A stretch of DNA of 64,000 bases from positions 332,282 to 396,281 of the forward strand of contig NZ_JBBMER010000003.1 in assembly GCF_040096455.1 (NCBI RefSeq), written 5' to 3'. Within the stretch, counting starts at the first letter, position 1; each line of letters opens with the position of its first letter. Positions 44,163 to 53,636 of this stretch are shown piece after piece. This stretch comes from Lachnospira rogosae. GTDB taxonomy: Bacteria > Bacillota > Clostridia > Lachnospirales > Lachnospiraceae. The notes beneath the pieces were generated by a model. That model made no database searches. It was not told the origin of the DNA and worked only from the letters and a program-made list of their open reading frames with translations. The position numbers and the translations under genes were made by a program.

Positions 44163-46115
44163 TTGAGAAAGTTAGCAGATTCGATATATCTTGAAAATAT
44201 TGCAGAAGTTAAGACTATACTTGAGAATGAGCCTAATCTTATAGATGAGAAGGACGAACATGGAGTACTTATGGCATTACTTGCCGCTAAGACGGGTAAC
44301 CTTGAGCTTGTGAAGTATATAGTTGAATATTCAAGGGCAAGTATGAATATTCACGATGATAATAATAAGAATATGCTTCATTATGCGGCTATGTCAGGAA
44401 GCGTACCTACTTGCAGGTATCTGGTTGAGAGAGTTGGAATGTCACCTTTGTCTGGAGATATTAATTTACAGACACCTTTTGAGGTTGCTCATCAGAATCA
44501 TTTTATAGAGTTAGAAGAATATTTTGAGAGTGTTGTTGGTCATAAGTTAAGTGAGATGTATCACAATCCAATAAGGACAGGTATGTATCCTGACCCATCA
44601 ATTGTCAGGGTTGAAGATGATTATTATATGGTTAATTCTTCATTTATATTCTATCCTTGTATACCAGTATCGCATTCTAAAGACCTTATTCACTGGAAGA
44701 TAATAGGTTATGCTATTACAGAACCAGAGTGGGCGGCTCTTGATGACCTTGAAGGAGGACGAGGTTACTGGGCTCCCGATATATCTTATTATAAGGGAAG
44801 ATTTTATATAACAGCTACATACAGACTTAATGATACAGGTAATGTATACAGAAAGCAGATAGTTGTAAGTTCAGATAAGCCGGAAGGACCATACAGCAAG
44901 CCTGCCATTATAGATGAAGATGGTATTGACCCATCTATATTTAATGATGATGATGGAAGAAGATATATGCTCCTTAACAGGGGAGCAAGAATATTTGAGC
45001 TTAATGAGGATGCTACTAAACAGATATCCAAAGCAGAGCTTCTGTTCTATGGAGATAATAAGAGAGCACCGGAAGGACCTCATCTTTTAAAGAAGGATGG
45101 ATATTATTATCTGTTTGAAGCAGAGGGTGGAACAGGACCGGGACACAGAATAACGGTATCCAGAAGCAAGGAGCTTAAAGGAATATATGAACCCTGCCCA
45201 TACAATCCTATTATGAGACAGAACAACCCTGATGAGATAATACAGAGGTGTGGTCACGGAAAGCCGGTACAGACACAGAATGGTGACTGGTATATGGTGT
45301 ATCTGTGTGGAAGAAAGATTGGCGATGGATACAGCATTTTAGGAAGAGAAACTGCTCTTGACCCTATAAGCTGGACTATGGACGGCTGGCCGATAGTCAA
45401 TAACCTTAAAGGTCCTAGTGCATTACAGGTAAAGCCTGATCTGCCAGAGATGATATGGGAAGATGAGTCAGATGATGATTTTAATAATTCATATCTGAGT
45501 AATGAATGGTGGTTCCCAAGAGTGCCGGAGATGGACGGCATTAAGTTAAAAGACTCTCATATTCATATCAAGGGAAGCAGATATAACCTTGATACTATGA
45601 AAGCTAAGAATATACTTTTAAGAAGACAGAAACATTTCAGATTTAGTGCTGTATGCAAGCTTTGTATGCCAGAATTATATCCGGGTCAGAACTGCGGCAT
45701 GACTTGCTATTATGATGAGAACACCTATATAAAATTCGGTGTATTTGCTACGTTAGAGGAAACACCAAGACTTATGCTTAATGTAGTGGAGAAGATTGGT
45801 GATGAGGTCATTACACACGATGGTGTATGCGTTGATAACAGTAATAAAGACATATACCTTAAGATAGATACGAATAATCTAAGAAGGACATTTTCATATA
45901 GTTATAATGATAAAGACTATAATAAAGTTGTTACTCTGGATAATGTCTATTATCTGTGTGATGAAGGAATTCGTAAGGGTAAGCGTTTTACAGGTGCAAT
46001 GATTGGAATGTATGCTTACGCTGGAGATTATGGAAGCCAGTATACTGATAGCGAGGGAAGACACGGAACAGATGATTATTATGCGGCATTTGATTATTTC
46101 AGATATAAAGCATAA
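44163..46115 (+). CDS. Ankyrin-repeat / GH43 glycoside hydrolase fusion
   Basis: A 650-residue cytoplasmic enzyme. Residues 1-130 hold three to four ankyrin repeats (NIAEVKTILENEPNLIDEKDEHGVLMALLAAKTGNLELVKYIVE and NMLHYAAMSGSVPTCRYLVE regions). A GH43 five-blade propeller follows: Asp in GMYPDPSIVRV (near 143), Asp in DGIDPSIFND (near 256), Glu in RAPEGPHLLKK (near 304). The C-terminal 200 residues form the beta-sandwich typical of xylosidase/arabinofuranosidase GH43 enzymes. There is no signal peptide. TTG is the start, after AAGGTGG. Likely substrates are arabinose- or xylose-decorated oligosaccharides brought in by the ABC system. Ankyrin on GH43 is rare. Confidence 0.88.
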   Translation: MRKLADSIYLENIAEVKTILENEPNLIDEKDEHGVLMALLAAKTGNLELVKYIVEYSRASMNIHDDNNKNMLHYAAMSGSVPTCRYLVERVGMSPLSGDINLQTPFEVAHQNHFIELEEYFESVVGHKLSEMYHNPIRTGMYPDPSIVRVEDDYYMVNSSFIFYPCIPVSHSKDLIHWKIIGYAITEPEWAALDDLEGGRGYWAPDISYYKGRFYITATYRLNDTGNVYRKQIVVSSDKPEGPYSKPAIIDEDGIDPSIFNDDDGRRYMLLNRGARIFELNEDATKQISKAELLFYGDNKRAPEGPHLLKKDGYYYLFEAEGGTGPGHRITVSRSKELKGIYEPCPYNPIMRQNNPDEIIQRCGHGKPVQTQNGDWYMVYLCGRKIGDGYSILGRETALDPISWTMDGWPIVNNLKGPSALQVKPDLPEMIWEDESDDDFNNSYLSNEWWFPRVPEMDGIKLKDSHIHIKGSRYNLDTMKAKNILLRRQKHFRFSAVCKLCMPELYPGQNCGMTCYYDENTYIKFGVFATLEETPRLMLNVVEKIGDEVITHDGVCVDNSNKDIYLKIDTNNLRRTFSYSYNDKDYNKVVTLDNVYYLCDEGIRKGKRFTGAMIGMYAYAGDYGSQYTDSEGRHGTDDYYAAFDYFRYKA

Positions 46116-46299
46116 AATAATGAGCACCAAGGTGCTCATCTTAAAAGTTTCTTGCGAAACTTTATAAGTGTTGAAAAGTATCGTGAATTACGAAATAATG
46201 AGCACCAAGGTGCTCATCTTAAAAGTTTCTTGCGAAACTTTGTAAGCGTTGAAAGACATCGTAAATTACGGAATAATGAGCACCAAGGTGCTCATCTTA
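46116..46299 (+). repeat. Three tandem copies of a 78-bp two-hairpin repeat
   Basis: The palindrome GAGCACC-AA-GGTGCTC begins at 46122, 46200 and 46278, an exact 78-base period. The first two copies are complete and include a second hairpin, AAAGTTTC-TTGC-GAAACTTT, then a 35-base spacer ending ATTACG-AATAAT. The copies differ at a few spacer bases but not in the hairpins. The third is cut short after the first hairpin, just before the next gene's ribosome site. The array lies in the untranslated gap between the GH43 and GH105-like genes. Confidence 0.93.
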
Positions 46300-46320
46300 A
46301 TATATAGTAAGGAGATTGCA

Positions 46321-47262
46321 ATGATAATTAACAGAAATTCAGAATTGGAAAAGAATATGTATGCAAAGTTATCACAGGTTGATGAATTAATCAGCAGTAA
46401 CGATGTGTACGCTCTTGGATTAAGACTTAACGCACTTTCTTCATTATGTAAGGCATTAAGAGAAGATAGTGCAGTTAAAGCATTAACAGAAGCACTTGAT
46501 AAGGTTATAGAGAGTGGTATTATAGACAGCATCGATAAGAATAGCCTTAAGCATTTTATGATTGGTAATGCGTTCTATACAGCATCAGATTTTACAGGTG
46601 ATGATAAATATAAGAATGAAGCTGTAAAGCTTGCGGCTGGTTTTAAGAATTTTGCAAGAAATGAAGCAGGTTATTTTAAAGATGCAGATGATAAGAAATG
46701 CTTATGTAAGGCATATTCATATGAACCATTTTATATGGCATATGAAACAAAGGACGGCGGAAAAGAGCAGTATAATGATGTTATTGGACAGTATAACGCT
46801 ATGAATGATGAGCTTTTTGCAGACACTAAGTATTCATCAGATACAACAGCCAAGGTTAAGGTATTATCTGTATATGCAGCTTCACTTATTGATACAATGG
46901 AAGTTATGGACCAGATGATATATGAAATCTACAGAAAGATGCAGGACTATTTCAAGGCATCAGTTAAGGCTGTTCTTGAAACAGGGAGAGATTATGATGA
47001 CTTTGATGATTTTGATGAAGAGTCAGAGCTTATGTTTGCCTATGCTGTATTAAAGGGATGTAGAATGAAGGCACTTCACACAGAGAAATACGAAGGCATT
47101 GTGTTAGGCGTGTGCGATAAGGTAATGGCAGGTGAGATATTCACTGATGATGATACCGATAAGAATGTAGTAAGCAAGGCGGCATTAGTATACAGCGAGA
47201 CAGTACGCAACAGAGAATATCAGGATTATGGCCGTGGCAAGGGAGGAGCATTATGGAGTTAG
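46321..47262 (+). CDS. GH88/GH105-like helical protein in the pectin locus, function uncertain
   Basis: A 313-residue, largely helical, acidic protein without signal peptide. The regularly spaced helices (DSIDKNSLKHFMIGNAFYTASDFTGDDKYKNEAVKLA region), SYEPFYMAYETKDGGKEQYNDVIGQ and the end VSKAALVYSETVRNREYQDYGRG recall an (alpha/alpha)6 barrel like unsaturated uronyl hydrolases. I could not identify the catalytic aspartates with confidence, so a degenerate or new member is possible. AAGGAG precedes the ATG. Its end overlaps the GH28 gene by ten bases, tying it to pectin breakdown. Confidence 0.6.
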   Translation: MIINRNSELEKNMYAKLSQVDELISSNDVYALGLRLNALSSLCKALREDSAVKALTEALDKVIESGIIDSIDKNSLKHFMIGNAFYTASDFTGDDKYKNEAVKLAAGFKNFARNEAGYFKDADDKKCLCKAYSYEPFYMAYETKDGGKEQYNDVIGQYNAMNDELFADTKYSSDTTAKVKVLSVYAASLIDTMEVMDQMIYEIYRKMQDYFKASVKAVLETGRDYDDFDDFDEESELMFAYAVLKGCRMKALHTEKYEGIVLGVCDKVMAGEIFTDDDTDKNVVSKAALVYSETVRNREYQDYGRGKGGALWS

Positions 47263-48809
47263 TATTAGTAACTAATACAAGCAGAAATGCAGTTGTAGAA
47301 TTAACAGAAGCAGGAAAGTATTATTCCAAGAAAGAATATGACATATATGTTAATGGAGAATTGTTCACACATACAGACAAGCAGGTTACATCTTTATATG
47401 GCTTCAAGCCAGATACAGATTATGAGATAACAGCGGTATATGACGGTAAAGAATATGGTCCTGTCGAGCTTCATACAGATTATGAATTTGTAACACTTAA
47501 TGTAAGGGATTTCGGTGCATATGGTGATGGTGTGCACGATGATACCAATGCAATCCAGTGTGCAATTATGGCTTCTAAGAAGAATTGCAGAGTATATGTT
47601 CCAGAAGGAACTTACAGAATATCAAGCATTTTCTTAAAAGATGACCTTACACTTGAGCTTGCCAAGGGTGCTACATTACTTGCATTCACAGACAGAGATA
47701 AGTTCCCTATATTACCAGGTCTTATTGAGTCATATGATGAGAAGTCAGAATACAATCTGGCTTCATGGGAAGGTAATCCGGTAGACTCTTTCTCGGCAAT
47801 AATATGTGGTCTTAATGTTAAAAATATTGTTATAACAGGTGAGGGTACTATTGATGGTGGTACAACACACGATAACTGGTGGAAGAACTGCAAAGTGCGT
47901 AATATAGCGTGGAGACCTAACCTTTTCTTTATAAATCATTGTGAAAATGTTACTATGCAGGGCATAACAGTACAGAATTCACCTTGCTGGACTATTCACC
48001 CATATTTTAGTAACCACCTTAAATTTATAGATGTAAAGATTAAAGCACCAGCAGACTCACACAACACAGATGGTCTTGATCCAGAAAGCTGTGAGGACGT
48101 ACTTGTACTTGGTACATATATTTCAGTTGGAGATGATTGTATTGCTATTAAATCAGGCAAAATCTATATGGCACAGAAGTACAATGTTCCAACAACCAAT
48201 ATGATAGTAAGACAGTGCTGTATGAGAGATGGACACGGAGCTGTAACAGTAGGAAGCGAGATTGCCGCAGGTGTTATGGACGTGCATATCAAAGACTGCC
48301 TGTTTATGAACACAGACAGAGGCTTAAGAGTTAAGACAAGACGAGGAAGAGGAAAGCTTTCAGTTCTTGATGACATTTCTTTCGAGAATATAGATATGGA
48401 TAATGTTATGACACCATTTGTAGTCAACAGCTTCTATTTCTGTGACCCGGATGGTAAGACAGAGTATGTTGGTTCTAAGAAGCCGCTTCCTGTAGATGAT
48501 AGAACACCTTCAATTAAGAAGTTCACATTTAAGAATATCAATGCTAAGAACTGCCACGTTGCAGGTACTTATATATGCGGACTTCCAGAAAGCAAAATAG
48601 AAGAACTTACATTTGAGAATATTAATATTACATACGCAGATAATGCCAAGTCAGGTGTTGCAGCTATGATGTTAGGCTGTGATGAAGCAAGCAGACAAGG
48701 TATGATTGTAAGTAATATCAACACACTTATTCTTGATAATGTTAAGGTTACAGGCTGTGACGGTGAAGAAATTGTCGCAGAAAATGTAGATAATATAATT
48801 AAGAAATAA
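47253..48809 (+). CDS. GH28 polygalacturonase, intracellular
   Basis: A 518-residue right-handed beta-helix hydrolase of polygalacturonate. A small fibronectin-like N-terminal domain (residues 1-80) precedes VRDFGAYGDGVHDDTNAIQ, the usual start of the helix. Catalytic signatures are SHNTDGLDPES (near 272), SVGDDCIAIKSGK (near 293), GHGAVTVGSE (near 327) and RVKT (near 360). There is no signal peptide, so it likely acts as an exo-enzyme on imported oligogalacturonides. It overlaps the preceding gene by ten bases with GGAGG inside that gene. A terminator follows. Confidence 0.93.
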   Translation: MELVLVTNTSRNAVVELTEAGKYYSKKEYDIYVNGELFTHTDKQVTSLYGFKPDTDYEITAVYDGKEYGPVELHTDYEFVTLNVRDFGAYGDGVHDDTNAIQCAIMASKKNCRVYVPEGTYRISSIFLKDDLTLELAKGATLLAFTDRDKFPILPGLIESYDEKSEYNLASWEGNPVDSFSAIICGLNVKNIVITGEGTIDGGTTHDNWWKNCKVRNIAWRPNLFFINHCENVTMQGITVQNSPCWTIHPYFSNHLKFIDVKIKAPADSHNTDGLDPESCEDVLVLGTYISVGDDCIAIKSGKIYMAQKYNVPTTNMIVRQCCMRDGHGAVTVGSEIAAGVMDVHIKDCLFMNTDRGLRVKTRRGRGKLSVLDDISFENIDMDNVMTPFVVNSFYFCDPDGKTEYVGSKKPLPVDDRTPSIKKFTFKNINAKNCHVAGTYICGLPESKIEELTFENINITYADNAKSGVAAMMLGCDEASRQGMIVSNINTLILDNVKVTGCDGEEIVAENVDNIIKK

Positions 48810-48908
48810 TAAGATGTCAGAGTCAAAAGTTCAGAAAGTCGTTAATACCTGCGTAATAGGATTTGGAACTTATGACTTTATCATCATATGATTACAACTA
48901 TAAATAGG

Positions 48909-48935
48909 GGAATGTGCCGCGGCACATTCCTTTTT
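48909..48935 (+). terminator. Terminator after GH28 gene
   Basis: Perfect ten-base arms GGAATGTGCC and GGCACATTCC around GC, then TTTTT. It ends the pectin operon and lies 27 bases before the next start. Confidence 0.9.
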
Positions 48936-48961
48936 ATAACGATGAAAGCGGGGTGAGTATA

Positions 48962-50752
48962 TTGAATTTAAGAGCACCAAAGGGAATAGATGTCGAGAGC
49001 TGGTTTATAGAATGTTATAAAAAGCATAAAGGTCACCCTATGCAGATATTGTTAGGTCTTTATAAAGGCAACTATCATAAGTTCTTTCTTGCTGTTATAT
49101 TCTTCTTTATAAAGCATGCACCTGTATGGGTACTGCCTATTGTCACAGCGAATATTATTAATGATATAACGAGTGGTTCGCCAGAAACTTATCAGAACAT
49201 AATTATACAGGCGATGATTATGATTGTTCTTGTAGCACTTAATATTCCTATGAATTATATGTATACAAGATACAAATCATTAGCAACAAGATATGCAGAG
49301 ACAGGCTTAAGAAGGGCACTTGTAAGAAAGCTGCAGCAGTTATCTATATCTTATCATAAGGAAACGCAGTCAGGACGTCTGCAATCCAAGATTATGCGAG
49401 ATGTCGAAGCGGTGGAAACACTGTCAACGCAGATGTTTCTTAGCATACTTAATATAGCACTTAATATAGCTATAGCACTTATAGTAACCATTAATAAGAG
49501 CCTTGTAGTATTCATATTCTTTCTGCTCACAACACCAATTGCCGCTGCGACAATGGTATTTTTCAGGAATGTAATGAAGAAGCGTAATAATGAATTCAGA
49601 AAAGAGATGGAAGAAACTTCTGCAAGGGTAATGGAGATGGTTGAGCTTATTCCTGTCACAAGGGCACATGCACTTGAGGAGGAAGAAGTTCAGAAAATGA
49701 GTGGACAATTATTTGCTGTTGCAGAAAAAGGCTACAGACTTGATGTAATACAATCATTATTTGGTTCAGTAGGCTGGGCGATATTCCAGATATTTCAGGT
49801 AGTATGTCTTGGATTCACAGGCTTTCTTGCAATTAAAGGAACTGTAATGCCGGGAGATATAACACTTTACCAGAGCTATTTTGCTACAATCGTAAGTCAG
49901 GTATCATCACTTATGTCTCTTATTCCTACAATAGCCAAAGGTATTGAATCGGTTAATTCAATAGGTGAAGTATTATTAGAAGATGACATAGAACAGAATG
50001 AAGGTAAGGAAATAATTAAGGACATATATGGTGAGTTCGATTTTAAAGATGTAACATTCAGATATAATAATATCGACAGGCCAGTTCTGCATAACCTTAA
50101 TCTTCATGTGGATAAAGGCGAAACAATTGCACTGGTTGGTGAATCCGGAGCTGGTAAATCGACAATTCTTAACCTAGTAATAGGTTTTAATCAGGTTAAC
50201 AGCGGAGAAGTGCTTATAGACGGACACAATATGAAGGATATTGACCTTCGCTCATATAGAAAGTATCTTGCGGTTGTTCCACAGACATCAATATTATTTT
50301 CAGGGACAATAAGGGATAATATTACATATGGTGTTGATAACGTTGATGAGGCAACACTTGATGAAATAGTTAAAGCCGCCAATCTTACAGATTTAATCAA
50401 TTCACTTCCAGACGGACTTGATACGATGGTAGGAGAGCACGGTGGAAAGCTTTCAGGCGGTCAGCGGCAGCGTATATCAATAGCAAGAGCACTTATACGA
50501 AATCCTAAGGTTATAGTGTTAGATGAGGCCACATCAGCCTTAGACAGTATATCAGAAAAACTTATACAGGAGGCTCTCAATAACCTTACCAAAGATAGAA
50601 CAACCTTTATAGTAGCCCATCGTCTTTCAACAATAAAAGACGCTGACAAAATAGCCGTAATAGCTGATGGCCACTGTGTAGAATACGGAACATATGATGA
50701 ATTAATGAACCTCAAGGGTGAGTTCTATCAGATGAAGAAGATACAGTCATAA
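48962..50752 (+). CDS. ABC transporter, fused permease and ATPase (exporter type)
   Basis: A 596-residue half-exporter with a transmembrane region of six helices (residues 30-330) followed by an ATPase domain. Walker A is VGESGAGKST (near residue 395), the signature is LSGGQRQRISIARAL, Walker B is VIVLDEATSALD, and the switch is AHRLST. It resembles MdlB/MsbA-class drug or lipid exporters and would work as a homodimer since no partner is adjacent. The start is TTG at 48962, five bases after GGGGTGAG. The earlier in-frame GTG (48914) lies inside the terminator stem. Substrate unknown. Confidence 0.9.
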   Translation: MNLRAPKGIDVESWFIECYKKHKGHPMQILLGLYKGNYHKFFLAVIFFFIKHAPVWVLPIVTANIINDITSGSPETYQNIIIQAMIMIVLVALNIPMNYMYTRYKSLATRYAETGLRRALVRKLQQLSISYHKETQSGRLQSKIMRDVEAVETLSTQMFLSILNIALNIAIALIVTINKSLVVFIFFLLTTPIAAATMVFFRNVMKKRNNEFRKEMEETSARVMEMVELIPVTRAHALEEEEVQKMSGQLFAVAEKGYRLDVIQSLFGSVGWAIFQIFQVVCLGFTGFLAIKGTVMPGDITLYQSYFATIVSQVSSLMSLIPTIAKGIESVNSIGEVLLEDDIEQNEGKEIIKDIYGEFDFKDVTFRYNNIDRPVLHNLNLHVDKGETIALVGESGAGKSTILNLVIGFNQVNSGEVLIDGHNMKDIDLRSYRKYLAVVPQTSILFSGTIRDNITYGVDNVDEATLDEIVKAANLTDLINSLPDGLDTMVGEHGGKLSGGQRQRISIARALIRNPKVIVLDEATSALDSISEKLIQEALNNLTKDRTTFIVAHRLSTIKDADKIAVIADGHCVEYGTYDELMNLKGEFYQMKKIQS

Positions 50753-50832
50753 TGTCTGTCTAACCCGAAAGCACAGAGGGGGTCTGCCTGCATTTTTAAC
50801 GAAGTCACAGCATAAATTATCAGCCAATATGT

Positions 50833-50874
50833 AAAAAGAAACCTGATGCCATTTATTAGCACCAGGTTTCTTTT
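50833..50874 (+). terminator. Bidirectional terminator between ABC exporter and XRE genes
   Basis: Arms AAAAGAAACCTG and CAGGTTTCTTTT, with an inner TGC/GCA pairing, between convergent genes. Confidence 0.9.
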
Positions 50875-50934
50875 ATATGTGATATTCAAAGTCCTTAACT
50901 TGACGAAGAACATATATTATATCAACTTATCTTA

Positions 50935-51252
50935 TTAGTTATTAATCCAGATTCTTAATGTTGAGATTAACTTTTCCTTAGTCTCAGAATCTAATTTAGA
51001 TACTAACTGCATAATTTCATTATCAAGAGCTGTGCTCTGGTAGTTCTTATCAACACTTCCTGCAAGGTAGTCAAGAGAAACGCCTGTAAGCTCTGCATAG
51101 TATGAAAGCATTCTTAATGTCATAAGATTACGTCCATTTTCTACATTACTGATATAACCTGGAGTTACATCAAGTGCCTTAGCAACGTCTTCCTGTGTTA
51201 AACCCTGTGAAATTCTTAATTTTTTAACTTTTGCTCCTAAATCGCTATCCAT
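50935..51252 (-). CDS. XRE-family transcriptional regulator
   Basis: A 105-residue DNA-binding protein. The helix-turn-helix covers residues 8-62, KVKKLRISQGLTQEDVAKALDVTPGYISNVENGRNLMTLRMLSYYAE in pattern, and a short C-terminal helical region probably forms the dimer. The SinR-like layout (HTH plus small oligomerisation helix pair, KLISTLRIWI) is visible. GGAGG is on the reverse strand. It lies 76 bases downstream of bipA on the same strand and may be cotranscribed with it. Target genes unknown. Confidence 0.9.
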   Translation of the reverse strand: MDSDLGAKVKKLRISQGLTQEDVAKALDVTPGYISNVENGRNLMTLRMLSYYAELTGVSLDYLAGSVDKNYQSTALDNEIMQLVSKLDSETKEKLISTLRIWINN

Positions 51253-51328
51253 AGTAGACCTCCATTGATAATTATAAATTGTTAATTGGTTGTTATATAT
51301 TAATAAGAAGAATTATGATTAAATGTAA

Positions 51329-53158
51329 TTACTTCTTATTAGCTCTGTATCTTGCTGTAGAATCAAGAATCTTTTTACGGATTCTAAGATGAGTTGGTGT
51401 TACTTCAAGAAGCTCATCTGTGTCAATATAATCAAGAGCCTGTTCAAGACTTAATATCTTAGGTGGTACAAGTCTTAAAGCTTCATCAGCACTTGAAGAA
51501 CGAGTGTTAGTAAGGTGCTTTGTCTTGCAGACATTAACTTCAATATCCTCAGTTCTTGGGTTCTCACCGATAATCATACCAGCATATACCTTTTCGCCAG
51601 GTCCGATGAAAAGAGTACCTCTGTCCTGTGCATTGAAAAGACCATAAGTAACAGCTTCACCATCTTCGTAAGCTATAAGTGAGCCAGTCTTTCTGTAAGA
51701 TATATCACCCTTGTATTCTTCATAACCTTCAAATGAAGTGTTAATAATACCATTACCCTTAGTGTCAGTAAGGAATTCACCTCTGTAGCCGATAAGACCA
51801 CGGGATGGAATAGAGAACTGTAATCTTGTGTAACCACCATTAATAGGTGTCATTCCAAGTAGTTCTCCCTTTCTCTGGCTGAGCTTCTGGATTACAGAAC
51901 CAGAGAATTCTTCTGGAACATCAATATATGCAAGCTCCATAGGTTCAAGCTTCTTGCCACGTTCATCAGTGTGGTAGAGAACTTCAGCCTTACTTACAGC
52001 AAATTCATAGCCTTCACGTCTCATATTCTCAATAAGAACAGATAAATGAAGTTCACCACGTCCTGATACCTTAAATGAGTTCTCAGAACCAGGATTTTCT
52101 TCTACTCTTAAACTTACATCAGTATTAAGTTCCTTGAAAAGTCTGTCGCGGATATGTCTTGAAGTTACGAACTTACCCTCTTTACCAGCGAGTGGGCTGT
52201 CATTAACCATAAAGTCCATAGAAAGAGTAGGCTCTGAAATCTTCTGGAATGGGATAGCAACAGGGTTCTCTACAGAACAGAGTGTATCACCAATCTTAAG
52301 GTCGGCAATACCAGATACGGCAACGATATCACCGAAGCCTGCCTCATTAACTTCTACCTTATTAAGTCCGTTGAATGTGTAAAGCTTAGTTACACGTACT
52401 CTCTTTCTTAAAGATGGGTCGTGGTGGTTAACAATAGCTACTTCCTGATTAACCTTAATCTTACCATTCTCGATCTTACCTACACCGATACGTCCAACGA
52501 ATTCATTATAATCAATAGTAGATATAAGCATCTGTGTATCAGCATCAGGATCACCCTCTGGTGCTGGTATATTATTAACTATGCAGTCAAATAAAGGCTG
52601 CATATCCTTTCTTTCGTCATCAAGGTCAGCCATAGCATAACCAGACTTAGCTGATGCGAATATGAATGGACAATCAAGCTGTTCATCGCTTGCATCAAGG
52701 TCGATGAATAATTCAAGAATTTCATCGATAACTTCATTAGGTCTGGCTTCTGGACGATCAATCTTATTAATACATACGATAACTGCAAGATTAAGATCAA
52801 GTGCCTTCTGAAGAACGAACTTAGTCTGAGGCATAACGCCTTCAAAAGCATCAACGACAAGAACAACACCATTAACCATCTTTAAAACTCGCTCAACTTC
52901 TCCACCGAAATCAGCATGTCCTGGAGTATCAATAATATTAATCTTAGTATCTTTATAGTGAATGGCAGTATTCTTTGAAAGTATAGTAATACCTCTTTCA
53001 CGTTCTATATCGTTAGAATCCATTACACGTTCAGCAACTTCCTGATTAGCACGGAAAGTACCACTCTGTTTCAAAAGTTCATCTACAAGAGTTGTCTTAC
53101 CATGGTCAACGTGGGCGATAATAGCGATATTACGAATATCTTCGCGTTTAGTTTTCAT
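51329..53158 (-). CDS. typA: Ribosome-associated GTPase BipA/TypA
   Basis: A 609-residue translational GTPase related to EF-G and LepA that assists ribosome assembly at stress or low temperature. G1 is AHVDHGKTT at residue 15, G3 DTPGHADFGGEVERVL, and G4 NKIDRPEARP. The BipA-specific C-terminal part includes TNTRSSSADEALRLVPPKILSLEQALDYID. Length matches the family. It reads away from the ssb-like gene, with a long AT-rich upstream region. Confidence 0.97.
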   Translation of the reverse strand: MKTKREDIRNIAIIAHVDHGKTTLVDELLKQSGTFRANQEVAERVMDSNDIERERGITILSKNTAIHYKDTKINIIDTPGHADFGGEVERVLKMVNGVVLVVDAFEGVMPQTKFVLQKALDLNLAVIVCINKIDRPEARPNEVIDEILELFIDLDASDEQLDCPFIFASAKSGYAMADLDDERKDMQPLFDCIVNNIPAPEGDPDADTQMLISTIDYNEFVGRIGVGKIENGKIKVNQEVAIVNHHDPSLRKRVRVTKLYTFNGLNKVEVNEAGFGDIVAVSGIADLKIGDTLCSVENPVAIPFQKISEPTLSMDFMVNDSPLAGKEGKFVTSRHIRDRLFKELNTDVSLRVEENPGSENSFKVSGRGELHLSVLIENMRREGYEFAVSKAEVLYHTDERGKKLEPMELAYIDVPEEFSGSVIQKLSQRKGELLGMTPINGGYTRLQFSIPSRGLIGYRGEFLTDTKGNGIINTSFEGYEEYKGDISYRKTGSLIAYEDGEAVTYGLFNAQDRGTLFIGPGEKVYAGMIIGENPRTEDIEVNVCKTKHLTNTRSSSADEALRLVPPKILSLEQALDYIDTDELLEVTPTHLRIRKKILDSTARYRANKK

Positions 53159-53636
53159 TATGTTTTCCTTTCATATATAAGTCAAAATGTTCAATCACTG
53201 TTACATATTTACCAGCAATATATATTATACATTGAATGGTTATGGTTAGCAACTTTTATATTCTATCACAAAGCTATCAAAATACAATAGTATATATGGT
53301 AAAAATATTAAAAAATATCAAATATATTTTATAGCAGATTGCACATATATATACATATTAATATTTAATAATTGCGATTATGCTAGTAAGACTATAACAT
53401 ATATTTTAATAGAAGTATACCGGTATACCACTATGTTCGTAAAAAAATACAATTTGTGTAAATACAGTAAAACACAGTATTTTTATAATGTTTTCAAAAA
53501 TATTATAATTTGTACACAACTTTTTCAAAATATTTTTGTAATATTACAGCAAGTTAGAACATATACATATTGAGAACAATAAATAAAGCACAGGACCGAG
53601 GCATAATAATATCGGTCAAAGAAGGGAGAAATACTT
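53159..53636. other. Long AT-rich divergent region between typA and the SSB-like gene
   Basis: A 478-base gap with no gene. It contains a perfect 14-base palindrome GTATACCGGTATAC at 53415-53428. It also has an AAATAC/GTATTT inverted repeat near 53460-53482 and several T- and A-tracts. The palindrome looks like an operator. Individual promoters cannot be chosen with confidence. Confidence 0.5.

Noticed and set aside
46116..46299. CRISPR array
   Set aside because: The 78-base period, invariant spacers and internal hairpins do not fit CRISPR repeats with unique spacers, and no cas genes are near.
48914..48961. GTG start of the ABC exporter
   Set aside because: It lies in the terminator stem with no ribosome site. 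TTG at 48962 has GGGGTGAG upstream.
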